A stretch of 64,000 bases of DNA, from NCBI RefSeq assembly GCF_036248275.1, contig NZ_CP109181.1:434001-498000 (forward strand), in the 5' to 3' direction. The translations under genes were made by a program, and so were the position numbers. The notes beneath the pieces were generated by a model, which made no database searches, was not told where the DNA came from, and worked only from the letters and a program-made list of their open reading frames with translations. Each line of letters begins with the position of its first letter. The stretch's first letter is position 1. This DNA comes from Streptomyces sp. NBC_01716. Lineage in GTDB: Bacteria; Actinomycetota; Actinomycetes; Streptomycetales; Streptomycetaceae. Shown here piece after piece: positions 28,181-37,473 of the stretch.

Positions 28181-29263
28181 TCAGCCGCGTGCCACCGCGA
28201 TCGAACCCTGGAGCCGCTCACCCGCCTCGTAGACCATGTAGGGCACACCCCGGTCGGTCCCGAAGCTCGGGGCGGCACTGCGTCCGCTGTCCGGGGCGGT
28301 GTTGGCCGAGTCGTAGAAGAGACCGAGATGGTTGCGGCGGCTGAAGTCGTTGCCGACCTCGGTGATCAGCAGATTGCCGCCGTGCTCCTTGTCGGTGTGG
28401 TACACGACGTACGAGCTGCCGTTCCGGCTCAGCAGGTGCGGGCCTGAGATGTTGTTCACCCCGACGTCGGAGTGGCGGATGAGCGGCGTCTGGGCGAACG
28501 TCCAGTTGCGGCCGTCCGCCGACCAACCCCAGCCGATGTCCCGGCGGTTGGACTGGTTGTTGAGCATGAAGAGCATCACGTAGTGCGCGCCGCGCGAGGG
28601 CAGTTCGTGCTGGAAGACGCGGGCGTACGAGGTCTCGTTGGTGCCCGCGGGCATCATGTCCTTGGTGAGCACCACCTTGTCGTACGTGAAGGTGATGCCG
28701 TTCTTGGAACGGGCGAGGCGGGTGGTGCCGTTCTCACCGTGGAAGTAGAGCCACAGCTCCTTGAGGTCCTCCCGCCACAGGACGTGCGGGGACGCGACAT
28801 GGCTGACCTTGTAGTGCGGCTGCCAGTTGTTGGAGACGATCGGGTTCGCGGTGTACTCGGTGAACGGCCCCTCCAGTGAGTCGCCGTAGGCCAGGCAGAT
28901 ACCGCCGGGCGCGTCGTGCGGGCCGTAGTAGAGGTAGTAACGGCCCAGCGGGTTCGCCAGCTTGTCGTAGACGCCGCGGATGCACGGGAAGATGATCTCC
29001 CCGGTGGGGTTGTACTTGAGCTGAGACGGCTTCAGAAGCGTCTTCAGATACTTGTAGTCCGGAAATCCGCCGGGCGCCGCCGCCAGGGCGGGGGCGGTGG
29101 AGGCGGTGGATGCCGCTGCGGCACCGCCCGCCGCCGCACCGGTGGCGACCACGCCGGATGCCACGGCCGCGGTCGCCGCCGCCGCGCGCAGGAAAATCCG
29201 CCGGCCGGGGTTCTCCGGCTGGTACGACTCGCTCACTTGCTCGTTGCTGTCGTGCTGTGTCAT
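28181..29263 (-). CDS. Tat-exported five-bladed propeller glycosidase-like protein
   Basis: 360 aa. Twin-arginine signal (GRRIFLRAAAATAAV) followed by a long Ala-rich segment. The mature region has repeats of the GH43/GH32-like propeller superfamily: RYYLYYGPHDAPGG, GDSLEGPFTEYTANPIV, SPHVLWREDLKELWLYFHGE and ARSKNGITF. Such folds hydrolyse arabinosides, xylosides or fructosides outside the cell, but I cannot place it in a named family or point to all catalytic residues. ATG with GGAGGAG 6 nt upstream. It sits directly after the permease gene, so its product may release the permease substrate. Confidence 0.75.
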   Translation of the reverse strand: MTQHDSNEQVSESYQPENPGRRIFLRAAAATAAVASGVVATGAAAGGAAAASTASTAPALAAAPGGFPDYKYLKTLLKPSQLKYNPTGEIIFPCIRGVYDKLANPLGRYYLYYGPHDAPGGICLAYGDSLEGPFTEYTANPIVSNNWQPHYKVSHVASPHVLWREDLKELWLYFHGENGTTRLARSKNGITFTYDKVVLTKDMMPAGTNETSYARVFQHELPSRGAHYVMLFMLNNQSNRRDIGWGWSADGRNWTFAQTPLIRHSDVGVNNISGPHLLSRNGSSYVVYHTDKEHGGNLLITEVGNDFSRRNHLGLFYDSANTAPDSGRSAAPSFGTDRGVPYMVYEAGERLQGSIAVARG

Positions 29264-29291
29264 GTCGTGCTCCTCCAGGGGAGTTGAGAGA

Positions 29292-30572
29292 TCACAGATA
29301 CGTGGCGGCGGTGACGCAGAATCCGCCGAGGGCGACAGCCCAGACGTACGGGAGGGTCCGCAGCATCACCTGCTGCGGTGTGACCCCCGCGTACTGAGCG
29401 CTCCACACGGTCTGGGTGCTTGTCGGGTCCGACACACCGAAGACCTGGTTGTACGAGGTGGCGATGCCGAGCACCGCGACAGCCGGGTAGATGCCGGCGG
29501 CGATGAGGACACCGGCGATGCCCGCGCCGAGACCGAAGACGTTCAGCGGCCCCCGGTAGAGGCAGAGCGGTACGAGCAGGGTGAAGACCACGACGAACAG
29601 CACCGGGTTCTGCGGGCTGACCGCCTTGATCAGAGGCTCCAGCGCCTCCACGGCGCCGGGCAGCTTCACTGCGGCGAGCAGGATGCCGATCGCGATGAAC
29701 AGTACGATCGGCGCCGCCGCGATCTCGAAGCCGCCGTACAGGGTGCGCAGCAGCCGCTTGTTCATCTCGCCCGGCCGGGTGGTGGTGACCAGCGCGTAGA
29801 GGACACCGGCCAGCATCGACGGCAGGATCGCCACGTCGAGGCCGAGGGCGAGGACCAGCGGAACGAGCGGGGTGAGCAGCGCGTACCACGGAGCGTCGCC
29901 GAGCTGCTTACGGCGCGAAGCGGGCTTCGCGGACGCGGACTTGAGCGACCAGGCGTGTTCGACGCCGCGTCGCCGCGTCTCGATGAGGACGAAGAGGATC
30001 GCGGCGGCCAGCGCGAACGGGAACAGCTTGAGCATGAAGCCGCGCACGGTGTCCACGGGCAGTTCGAGCGCGGTGGAGAAGAACTGCCAGATGGGCAGCT
30101 CGAAGGGCATACCGGCGGCGATGCCCATCAGGATCGTGCCGGCCGCGGTGACCTTGGGGATGCCGACGGCGATCATGGCGGGGATGCCGATGATGCCGGC
30201 GAGCATCGCGGCGGGGGCCGAGCCCGTGACCGTACCGACCAGGGTGGAGACGGCGAGGACACCGAGGGCGACCACGACCGGCCGGTCGCCGCCGAACTCG
30301 ACGATCTTACGGACGAGGGTGCCGGCGATACCGGTCTCGTCGAGGAGCTTGCCGAGCCAGGAGCCCAGCAGGATCGCGATCATCGTGGCCGCGAGAGCCG
30401 GTGCGCCCTCCTGGATCACCGTGTCCAGGACGCTGTTCTCGCCGGTCAGCGGGGCGCCCGCGAGGAAGGCGATGACAATGGCCAGGATGGTGAGGGCGAA
30501 GGCGGTGGGAAGCCTGCGCGTGAGCATCGCGGCGACACCGACCGCCATGACAAGAAGGATGACGACGCCCAT
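29292..30572 (-). CDS. GntP/IT-superfamily-like carboxylate permease
   Basis: 426 aa, about 11-12 hydrophobic segments. Features include repeated Gly/Pro-rich re-entrant stretches (LVGTVTGSAPAAMLAGIIGIP; LCLYRGPLNVFGLGAGIAG) as in GntP, DcuC or CitM-type secondary carriers, with a charged central loop (about 205-225). It probably imports an organic acid or sugar acid by cation symport. It begins 4 bp after the TAA of the 206-aa gene, so it belongs to the hydantoinase operon. The exact family and substrate are not resolved. Confidence 0.78.
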   Translation of the reverse strand: MGVVILLVMAVGVAAMLTRRLPTAFALTILAIVIAFLAGAPLTGENSVLDTVIQEGAPALAATMIAILLGSWLGKLLDETGIAGTLVRKIVEFGGDRPVVVALGVLAVSTLVGTVTGSAPAAMLAGIIGIPAMIAVGIPKVTAAGTILMGIAAGMPFELPIWQFFSTALELPVDTVRGFMLKLFPFALAAAILFVLIETRRRGVEHAWSLKSASAKPASRRKQLGDAPWYALLTPLVPLVLALGLDVAILPSMLAGVLYALVTTTRPGEMNKRLLRTLYGGFEIAAAPIVLFIAIGILLAAVKLPGAVEALEPLIKAVSPQNPVLFVVVFTLLVPLCLYRGPLNVFGLGAGIAGVLIAAGIYPAVAVLGIATSYNQVFGVSDPTSTQTVWSAQYAGVTPQQVMLRTLPYVWAVALGGFCVTAATYL

Positions 30573-30576
30573 GGCG

Positions 30577-31197
30577 TTACTTCTCTCTTCCGTGCGGGGA
30601 GCCTTGCTGCGGGTCGGCCACGGTGGCCAGGGCGGCCGTCAGCAGGAGCGGGCTGCGGCCGAGACCGCAGACCGTGCGGGCGTAGGCGTGGGCGGCGATC
30701 TCGTCGGCGCCCGCGACATGGCCGTACAGGCGGTGACGTCCCGCGCGCAGCACGACGTGGCCGAGTGACTGCTTCAGGGCGCTCTTCGCCGGCCCGTGGT
30801 GGAGCTGTTCGTGCACGGCCTCGTGGGCGATCGCCGCTTCCCGTACCGACCCGGCCGGATACCAGTGGCGCCAGCCGAGCCGGTCGATCAACTCCTCGGC
30901 GAGGGCCAGGGTGTCGGTGAACAGCTCGACGGTCGGGACCGGCCGGGAGGTGTAGCGGGCGAGGAGGCCCTTCGCCAGGCCGTCGCCGCTCTCCACGACC
31001 CGTGCCGTGGGGGCGACATGGGCGAGCGAGGCGCCGAACTCGTCGGCGGTACGGGCCCATTGGCGCAAGCGGTCGTGGTCGCGGCTCTCGTGCGTGGGGG
31101 TGTTCGCGAGCAGCCGGACGCCGAACTCGATGTCGTCCGTCGCTTCGAGTGCTCCGATCTCCGCGAGCGTGGCGCGGTCGAGCAGGGCTGCCGTCAT
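30577..31197 (-). CDS. uncharacterised 206-aa protein of the hydantoinase operon
   Basis: I do not recognise a family. The start ATG overlaps the HyuA stop (ATGA) and the stop is TAA, rare in this genome. The sequence is soluble, with no signal peptide. A central AHEAVHEQLHHGP segment is rich in His and Glu and could bind a metal (HEAVHEQLHH resembles an HExxH-like arrangement but with one extra residue between the His pairs). A helical tail with LLLTAALATVA ends it. Its translational coupling suggests it works with the hydantoinase, perhaps taking the place of the missing HyuB subunit; this is speculation. Confidence 0.8.
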   Translation of the reverse strand: MTAALLDRATLAEIGALEATDDIEFGVRLLANTPTHESRDHDRLRQWARTADEFGASLAHVAPTARVVESGDGLAKGLLARYTSRPVPTVELFTDTLALAEELIDRLGWRHWYPAGSVREAAIAHEAVHEQLHHGPAKSALKQSLGHVVLRAGRHRLYGHVAGADEIAAHAYARTVCGLGRSPLLLTAALATVADPQQGSPHGREK

Positions 31198-33323
31198 GAG
31201 CGCACCTCCAGGACGGCGATGACCGGCTCGTCGGCGGCGCGTGCCCGCAGTTCGCTGCGGGCGAGTGCGAGCAGCGGCTGCGGGTCGAGCACACCGGAGA
31301 GGTCGGCTATCCGGGAGCCGATGAGCAGCCGCAGGGCGGGGGCGCGGACACCGCCGTCGCCGTACGAGGTGGTCTCCCGCACCAGCCCGGCGAGTACTTC
31401 GGGCGCCCGGCCGACGGTGGTGGTCTCGACGCGGGCGTCCGGTGCGTGGAGGCGTACGACCCCGTCGGCGTCCACGACGCGTACCGGGTGGCGGTCCGCG
31501 CGGAAGCGGCGGTGCACGTCGGTGCCGTACACGGTGTGCGCGGGGGTGCCCGCGAGCACACGCACCGACGCAGGGTCGGTCTTGAGGCTGTCGGCGGCGG
31601 CGCGCAGCCGGTCGGTGTCGTCCGCCCGGTGGGCGCGGTCCTGCGTACGCAGCTCCGTGGCGCCGGTCGCGACGGCCCGCACCGTGCTGGTCTGCGGGTC
31701 GACGGTGACCTCCACCTCGACGCCGTCCGCCGCCGCGCCCTGGGCGACGACCGCGGCTTCGGCCTCGGCCCGTACGGCGAGGATCTGTTCCTGGCCGGCG
31801 CCGGGGATGATCCGTTCGACCTGCTCACGGATGAGGGCGAGGGCGACGCCGATGGGGCTGATGACCTCGTTGTGGCGGGCGATCCTGCCCTCCTGGCCGG
31901 TGACGGCCGCGAGGTGCGGGGTGACGGAAGCCGCGCCGCCACCACCGCCGACGAGCACGGCGGTGTCCTTGTCCAGGCGGTAGTCCCGGATCATCGCGTC
32001 GACCACGGACTTCACCTGGTCGGTGCCCGCGTCCAGGACCCGGGCCGCCGCCGTGGCGACGTCCGTGCCGAGCGCGGCGGCCAGGGGGGCCACCGCGGCG
32101 TTCGCCACGGCCGGGTCGCAGTGCGCGAAGTCGCCTTCGGGGACCCGGCCCAGCGCGTTGGCCGCGCAGGTCATGGTGATCGCGAAGCGTCCGCCGGCGG
32201 CGTCGAGGACCGCGTAGTCGGCCGGGTCGTCCTCCATCGGCCGGATCGTGGTGACCTTCGCGTCCCGCAGGTCGTCGAGGGTCGCGAAGCAGGCGTACGG
32301 CAGCCCCGCGATGTGCGCGCTGCGCGGCCCGGCGCCGGTGACCTTGCCACCGCCGATACGGACCATGGAGCCGCCGCCGACGCCGACGGTCCTGACGTCG
32401 AGCGCCGACAGGTACGACGCCTTGCCGAGGATGGTGGCGTGCCGGACGGCGACCTTGCCCCGCCGTACGACGCTGATGTCGGTGGACGTGCCGCCGGTCT
32501 CCAGGAACAGGCCCTCGCTGACGCGCTCCTGCATGAGCGCGCCCGCGACGCCCGCCGCCGGTCCTGACAGCACGGTGAGCAGCGGCCTGCGCCGCATCTC
32601 GTCCAGCGACATCACTCCCCCGTCGCAGCGCATCACCATCAGCGGCGCGTTCACACCCGCCTTGGTGATGGACGCGTCGACCAGGTCGGCGGTGGCGAGC
32701 ATGCGCGGCAGGATCGCGGCGTTCACGACGGCGGTCCTGGTCCGCTTGTGGAGCCCGTACAGCGAGGTGATCTCGTGCGCGGCGGTCGTCGGCAGTCCGC
32801 GCTCCCTGGCCACGGCGACGACCGTGTCCTCGCCCTCGGGGCGGTCGACGCTGAACGGCTGGCTGGCGACGACGACTTGGGCGCCCTCCTGGACGACCGC
32901 CTCGACGGCGGCGCGCACGGCGGGCCCGTCGTCCGGGTCGGCGACATGGGCGTAGGCGAGCGGAAGCCGCTTGCCCGGGGTGAGTTCGAGCTTCCGGAAG
33001 GCGGCGAGCCTGCGGGTGAACCCGGCGCTCGGACCGGTGCCGAGACCGATCAGACCGACTGTGGCGACGTCGCCCTCCAGCAGGGCGTTGGTAGCCTGTG
33101 TGGTGCCGTGGGCCAGGAAGGCCACGTCCTTCGGGGCGTGTCCGGTCTGCTCCAGCAGACGGTCGAGAGCTTCCACGATGCCGTGGGCGACGCCGTCCTG
33201 GTGATGGTGGCTGGTGGGTACCTTCACCTGCCCCAGGAGTTCCAGGGTCGTGGCGTCTACGGCCACGGCGTCGGTGAAGGTTCCGCCCACGTCGATGCCG
33301 ACGCGGATGCGGTGGGTGTTCAT
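31194..33323 (-). CDS. HyuA-type hydantoinase/oxoprolinase
   Basis: 709 aa, full length for the HyuA (methylhydantoinase/5-oxoprolinase A) family. N-terminal GIDVGGTFTDAVAVD phosphate-binding strand, HGTTQATNALLEG, the central ETGGTSTDISVVRRGK and VLVGGGGGAAS: the actin-like ATPase fold. Family members couple ATP hydrolysis to opening of 5-oxoproline, hydantoins or, as acetone-carboxylase relatives, carboxylation. HyuB normally accompanies HyuA, but no HyuB is present here. Upstream, across 109 bp, is the FAD oxidoreductase; downstream the 206-aa gene overlaps. Confidence 0.9.
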   Translation of the reverse strand: MNTHRIRVGIDVGGTFTDAVAVDATTLELLGQVKVPTSHHHQDGVAHGIVEALDRLLEQTGHAPKDVAFLAHGTTQATNALLEGDVATVGLIGLGTGPSAGFTRRLAAFRKLELTPGKRLPLAYAHVADPDDGPAVRAAVEAVVQEGAQVVVASQPFSVDRPEGEDTVVAVARERGLPTTAAHEITSLYGLHKRTRTAVVNAAILPRMLATADLVDASITKAGVNAPLMVMRCDGGVMSLDEMRRRPLLTVLSGPAAGVAGALMQERVSEGLFLETGGTSTDISVVRRGKVAVRHATILGKASYLSALDVRTVGVGGGSMVRIGGGKVTGAGPRSAHIAGLPYACFATLDDLRDAKVTTIRPMEDDPADYAVLDAAGGRFAITMTCAANALGRVPEGDFAHCDPAVANAAVAPLAAALGTDVATAAARVLDAGTDQVKSVVDAMIRDYRLDKDTAVLVGGGGGAASVTPHLAAVTGQEGRIARHNEVISPIGVALALIREQVERIIPGAGQEQILAVRAEAEAAVVAQGAAADGVEVEVTVDPQTSTVRAVATGATELRTQDRAHRADDTDRLRAAADSLKTDPASVRVLAGTPAHTVYGTDVHRRFRADRHPVRVVDADGVVRLHAPDARVETTTVGRAPEVLAGLVRETTSYGDGGVRAPALRLLIGSRIADLSGVLDPQPLLALARSELRARAADEPVIAVLEVRS

Positions 33324-33432
33324 GGCTTGGGCACCTCCTTGTGCACAGTTGGCATGGCGCGGGCGGTAGGCCGGGCGGGGCAGGTGGAGCTGCTCCTGCC
33401 CGGCTGTTCCGTCCCCGTGTCGCCGGGTGTCG

Positions 33433-35046
33433 TCAGTAGCCGCGTACGTCGGGCCAGTGGCGCTGCACTCCCTCGCGGTCGAGCAGCCGGGCGAATCGGT
33501 CGAACCGCTTGTCCTCGGCCTGGACCTGGTGCGGTTCGACGCCCTCGGCGACGCAGTGTGCGGCCAGCGCGCCCGCGACCTCGCCGATGTTCCATTCCAC
33601 CGGGTGGAGCCGGTAGCAGCCGTTGGTGATGTGGGTGGTGCCGATGTTCTTTCCGGCGGGCAGCAGATTGCGGACCCGGCGCGGTACGAGTGCGCCGAGG
33701 GGGATCTCGAAGGGCACGGAGCCGATGTCGATGTAGTTGTCGCCGCCGGTTGAGGGGTGCAGGTCGATGCGGTAGTTGCCGACGCCGACGGAGTCCCGGT
33801 AGCGGGTGCCGCCGTGGGGGCCGACGATGTCGATCGCGACGTCGTGCTCGGTGACGGTGGTGACGGCCTTGATACGGCGTGACTCGCGTACGTACGGCGC
33901 CTTGGCGAGCCCGTCGGGCGTGCCGGTGATGTCGGGACGCGGGCGCAGGCCGGGGAATCCCGTGCCGCCGTCGGCGCGGGGCGCCTCGGTCTGGAGCCAG
34001 TACAGGACCGACAGCGAGAGCTGGCGCGCCTCGGCGAGCGCGGCGGCCGACGTCTCCTCGCCGGCGCCGATCAGGGGCTTCAGCCAGTAGTCGTTCAGGG
34101 GCCAGTTGACGAGCGTGATGTCGGAGTCGAACGCGCCGGGCCGGTGCAGCTTGCGGGCGAGGATCCGGCGGAAGCCGAACAGTTCCTTGTCGCCGGCGTC
34201 GGCCGACTGGTCGGCGGTGACGTCGAGCGGGTCGAGGTCCGGGTTGGGCACGAAGGTGCGCGGTACGGCCTCCAGCGTGCGGGGGTCGGGCGCGAGGAAA
34301 CCGAGCAGCGGTCCGGGCCAGAAGTCCGGCTGGTACGTGCGCCAGAAGTCGTAGTCGGCCGGGCGCTCGATGGTGTGGTCCTCGCCCTCGTGGTGGGAGA
34401 GCGCGAAACACACGGTGATGCCCTGCTGGTTGAGGGGCTGGGCCTCCTCGGGGGCGTGCGGCTCGTCGAACTCGCTCCTCGCCTCGGCGCCGATCGCGTG
34501 CTCCACGCCGGCCAGTTCGAGGAGTTCGCCGGTCTCGGTCGCGTCGATGACGTAACGGGCTCTGATCGTACGGCGGCTGCCGTCCCGCAGGTCGGTGAGC
34601 GTGACCGACCGTACGGTGTCGTCGTCGCCCGCGTCGGCGGCGACGGGGCGGTGTTCGGTCAGCAGCGTGAGCCGGCCCGACGAGCGGTGCGGCGCGAGCA
34701 TGGCGTCAAGGACGGCGAGGGCGACGCGCGGCTCGTGGCAGAGCTTGCTGACCCGGCCGGCGCCGGGGTTGAGATCGGTGAGCGCCAGCGCCTCGGAGCG
34801 CAGCGGGTACCACTCGCGGTAGTGGTCCCTGATGGACTCGCGCAGTCTGCGGTACGAGGCGGTGGTGCCGAACTGCTCGACCCACGGGTGCTCGTCCGGC
34901 GGGACGGCCTGGGAGGTGAGCTGGCCGCCGATCCAGTCCGTCTCCTCGGTGAGGACGACCGTGCGTCCGGCACGGCAGGCGGCGAGGGCGGCGGCCACGC
35001 CGCCGAGCCCGGAGCCCACGATGAGGATGTCGGGTGCGGATATCAC
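33433..35046 (-). CDS. FAD-dependent oxidoreductase (FAD_oxidored/PF12831 type)
   Basis: 537 aa from GTG with AAGGAG 4-5 nt upstream. Dinucleotide-binding motif ILIVGSGLGGVAAALAACRAG, then EETDWIGGQLTSQ, a motif shared by FAD-dependent oxidoreductases found in sugar-catabolic loci. GELLELAGVEHAIG and the late LLPAGKNIGTTHITNGCYRLHP FAD-contact segment agree with full length. No signal peptide. Substrate unknown. As first structural gene after the LacI gene it is likely repressed by that regulator. Confidence 0.85.
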   Translation of the reverse strand: MISAPDILIVGSGLGGVAAALAACRAGRTVVLTEETDWIGGQLTSQAVPPDEHPWVEQFGTTASYRRLRESIRDHYREWYPLRSEALALTDLNPGAGRVSKLCHEPRVALAVLDAMLAPHRSSGRLTLLTEHRPVAADAGDDDTVRSVTLTDLRDGSRRTIRARYVIDATETGELLELAGVEHAIGAEARSEFDEPHAPEEAQPLNQQGITVCFALSHHEGEDHTIERPADYDFWRTYQPDFWPGPLLGFLAPDPRTLEAVPRTFVPNPDLDPLDVTADQSADAGDKELFGFRRILARKLHRPGAFDSDITLVNWPLNDYWLKPLIGAGEETSAAALAEARQLSLSVLYWLQTEAPRADGGTGFPGLRPRPDITGTPDGLAKAPYVRESRRIKAVTTVTEHDVAIDIVGPHGGTRYRDSVGVGNYRIDLHPSTGGDNYIDIGSVPFEIPLGALVPRRVRNLLPAGKNIGTTHITNGCYRLHPVEWNIGEVAGALAAHCVAEGVEPHQVQAEDKRFDRFARLLDREGVQRHWPDVRGY

Positions 35047-35123
35047 GGATCTCCTTGAAGTGCATTGTGTTGCTTGGTACTTGGTGTGCGGGGGGGGTCG
35101 GCGCGCTGGGCGCCCGGTCGGGT

Positions 35124-36224
35124 TCAGAGCTGGGCGGGTGGCGGGCCCGCCGTCGTACCGGGCCGGAAGGCACAGGCCACCAGCGGTTCCGTGGCCTGCT
35201 CCCCCGCCACCAGCGCGGCGAGCATCCGCACGGCGGCGGCGCCCAACTGCGGCCGGGGGATGTCGAATCCGGTGGGCGTCGGCCCGTCGGACAGGTCCGG
35301 CGGCGGGCTGCCGAGCAGCGCGAGCGACGCGTCGCGCGGGCAGTCGATGCCCACGAAGTGCGCGGCGCCGTGCAGCGCGCGCCAGGCGTCCCCGGTGTCG
35401 GTCTCCTCGGCGACGAACGCGGTGACGCCGTCGTCGAGCCAGGCGCGCAGCCGTTCGGCGGTGAGGTCGTGCTCCGGGTCGGCGGAGCGGAACACGGCGG
35501 CCGGACCGCCGGGCAGCCCGGCCTCCTCCAGACCCTTGAGGAAGCCGTGCTCACGATCGGTGGAGGCGGCTGCCTCGTCGTCCTCCCGGACCAGCACGAT
35601 CCGCCGGTGGCCGAGCCCGGCGAGATGCGTGACGACCTCCTTGCTGGCGCTGACGTAGTCGGCGCCGACCCACGCCAGACCCTCCAGCTCGTCCCTGCGG
35701 CCGAGGTGGACGACGGGGAAGCCGTCGTCCACCAGGCGCAGCAGCTCGTCGGCCGGCGCGTGGCGGCCGAGGAAGAGACAGCCGTCGGCGAGCCGTACCC
35801 GGTTGAGCGCCTGCGGTCCGGCGGCCCCCGCGCCGCCGGTGCTGGAGCCGGTGAAGAGCACCAGGTCGTAGCCGCGTGCGGCGGCTTCCTGCTCGACGCC
35901 GACAAGGAACGGGTAGTACGAGTGCTGCACGTCGGTCGGGAAGGTGGACGTGAAGCTGAAGACCCCGAGCAGATTGTTCCTGGCCGCGGCGAGCCGGCTG
36001 GCCGCCGGGTCGGGGACGTAGCCGAGGATCCGTACGGCGTCGAGCACCTTGCGCCGGGTCTCCTCGGAGATCGTCGCGCCCTGCTTCCGGGCCCCGAGCA
36101 CCAGCGAGACCGTGGCCTGTGAGACCCCGGCGAGCCTGGCGACCTCGGCCTGGCGGGGGCGCGCCGTACGGCCCGGGGGTGCGGGGGTCCGGCCCGGCCG
36201 GGCCCGCTTCCTGGGTTCCTCCAC
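35124..36224 (-). CDS. LacI-family transcriptional regulator
   Basis: 366 aa from GTG with GGAGG 7 nt upstream. A basic Pro/Arg tail precedes the HTH (QAEVARLAGVSQATVSLVLG, about 25-44) and hinge (YVPDPAASRLAA). The periplasmic-binding-protein-like ligand domain follows (LLGVFSFTSTFPTDVQHSYY and onward), so the inducer is probably a sugar or a small acid. It sits between the downstream catabolic genes and the divergent CE7 esterase, with a repeated AT-rich dyad in the intergenic space, which makes it the likely local repressor. Confidence 0.92.
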   Translation of the reverse strand: MEEPRKRARPGRTPAPPGRTARPRQAEVARLAGVSQATVSLVLGARKQGATISEETRRKVLDAVRILGYVPDPAASRLAAARNNLLGVFSFTSTFPTDVQHSYYPFLVGVEQEAAARGYDLVLFTGSSTGGAGAAGPQALNRVRLADGCLFLGRHAPADELLRLVDDGFPVVHLGRRDELEGLAWVGADYVSASKEVVTHLAGLGHRRIVLVREDDEAAASTDREHGFLKGLEEAGLPGGPAAVFRSADPEHDLTAERLRAWLDDGVTAFVAEETDTGDAWRALHGAAHFVGIDCPRDASLALLGSPPPDLSDGPTPTGFDIPRPQLGAAAVRMLAALVAGEQATEPLVACAFRPGTTAGPPPAQL

Positions 36225-36243
36225 CGTGTTCCTCCGGATCGTT

Positions 36244-36266
36244 AATGCGTATTAGTAATGCGCATT
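36244..36266. promoter_or_regulatory. tandem dyad, probable LacI operator
   Basis: Two 10-bp units in 13-bp phase: AATGCGTATT at 36244-36253 (near-palindrome) and AATGCGCATT at 36257-36266 (perfect palindrome). They lie 20 bp upstream of the LacI gene and about 175 bp from the CE7 start, in an otherwise GC-rich region. A related AATGC half-site is also present just upstream of the FAD oxidoreductase (about 35062-35068). The rest of 36267-36441 shows no other element. Confidence 0.55.
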
Positions 36267-36441
36267 GACGAGTACTGTGGACCTCCGGGGCGGCGCCGGT
36301 CAAGAGATCGCCAAAACTTCTTTCGCACACCCCTGCGAGTCCTGGGCGGTCCCGCCTCGTCTCTCCCGGGGCACTTCTGCGACGGGCACGCGGGACGTAC
36401 GGTGTGCTCGTCCGCCCGCGAAACCCGAGGTGATACCGCAC

Positions 36442-37413
36442 ATGGCCCTGTTCGATCTGCCCCTCGACGAGCTACGGAGCTATCGGAGCCGCTCCGTGGA
36501 ACCGGCCGACTTCGACGACTTCTGGGCGACGACTCTCGCCGAGGCCCGCACCCACGATCTGAACCCGGTCTTCAAGCCCGTCGAGACGGGTCTGTCGACC
36601 GTCGATGTGTACGACGCGACCTTCGCCGGCTTCGGCGGCCACCCGGTCAAGGGCTGGTTCGTCCTGCCGGCGGGGGCCCGTGAACCGCTGCCCCTGGTGG
36701 TCGAGTTCGTCGGCTACGGCGGCGGGCGCGGGCTGCCGCACGCGCGACTGCTCTGGCCATCGGCCGGCTTCGCGTACTTCGTGATGGACACCCGGGGCCA
36801 GGGCGCCGGGTGGGGCGGCAGCGACACCCCGGACCCGGTGGGCAGCGCGTCCGCGTTCCCCGGCTTTATGACCCGGGGCATCGAGGACCCGCACGAGTAC
36901 TACTACCGCCGGGTCTTCACCGACGCGGTCCGCGCGGTGGAGGCCGCCCGCTCCCATCCGCTCGCCGACGCCTCCCGCACGGCCGCGATCGGCCGCAGCC
37001 AGGGCGGCGGGATCACGCTGGCGGTGTCCGGCCTGGTGCCGGACCTGGTGGCGATCGCGCCCGACGTCCCGTTCCTCTGCGACTTCCCCCGGGCGACGAC
37101 GCTCACCGACAGGCACCCGTACCGGGAGGTGGGCAAGTACCTCAACACCTACCGCCGCCGGGGCGAGTTGGTCCGGCGGACGCTCAGTTACTTCGACGGG
37201 GTCCACTTCGCGGCGCGCGGCCGGGCCCCCGCGATGTTCTCGGCGGCCCTGGAGGATCAGACCTGCCCGCCGTCGACGGTGTTCGCGGCGTTCAACGCCT
37301 ATCCGCACGAGGACCGGACCATAGAGGTGTACGAGTTCAACGACCACGAGGGCGGCGAGCAGTATCAGGAGGAGGCCCAACTGGGCTGGCTGCCGCCCCG
37401 TCTGACGGCTTGA
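36442..37413 (+). CDS. CE7 acetyl xylan esterase/cephalosporin-C deacetylase
   Basis: 323 aa. No signal peptide, as expected for this intracellular hexameric family. Motifs: DTRGQG (117-121 region), nucleophile S186 in GRSQGG, acid D273 in LEDQTCPP and H303 in NDHEGG. It removes acetyl groups from imported acetylated xylo-oligosaccharides or other small acetyl esters. Divergent from the LacI gene and sharing its intergenic region, so probably co-regulated with the catabolic operon. The ribosome binding site is only GAGG at about 11 nt. Confidence 0.93.
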   Translation: MALFDLPLDELRSYRSRSVEPADFDDFWATTLAEARTHDLNPVFKPVETGLSTVDVYDATFAGFGGHPVKGWFVLPAGAREPLPLVVEFVGYGGGRGLPHARLLWPSAGFAYFVMDTRGQGAGWGGSDTPDPVGSASAFPGFMTRGIEDPHEYYYRRVFTDAVRAVEAARSHPLADASRTAAIGRSQGGGITLAVSGLVPDLVAIAPDVPFLCDFPRATTLTDRHPYREVGKYLNTYRRRGELVRRTLSYFDGVHFAARGRAPAMFSAALEDQTCPPSTVFAAFNAYPHEDRTIEVYEFNDHEGGEQYQEEAQLGWLPPRLTA

Positions 37414-37473
37414 CAGTTCTCTCGTCTCTCGTCTCTCGCCGGTCGTCGCGGCGCGGCGCGGCGCGGCGCACGG

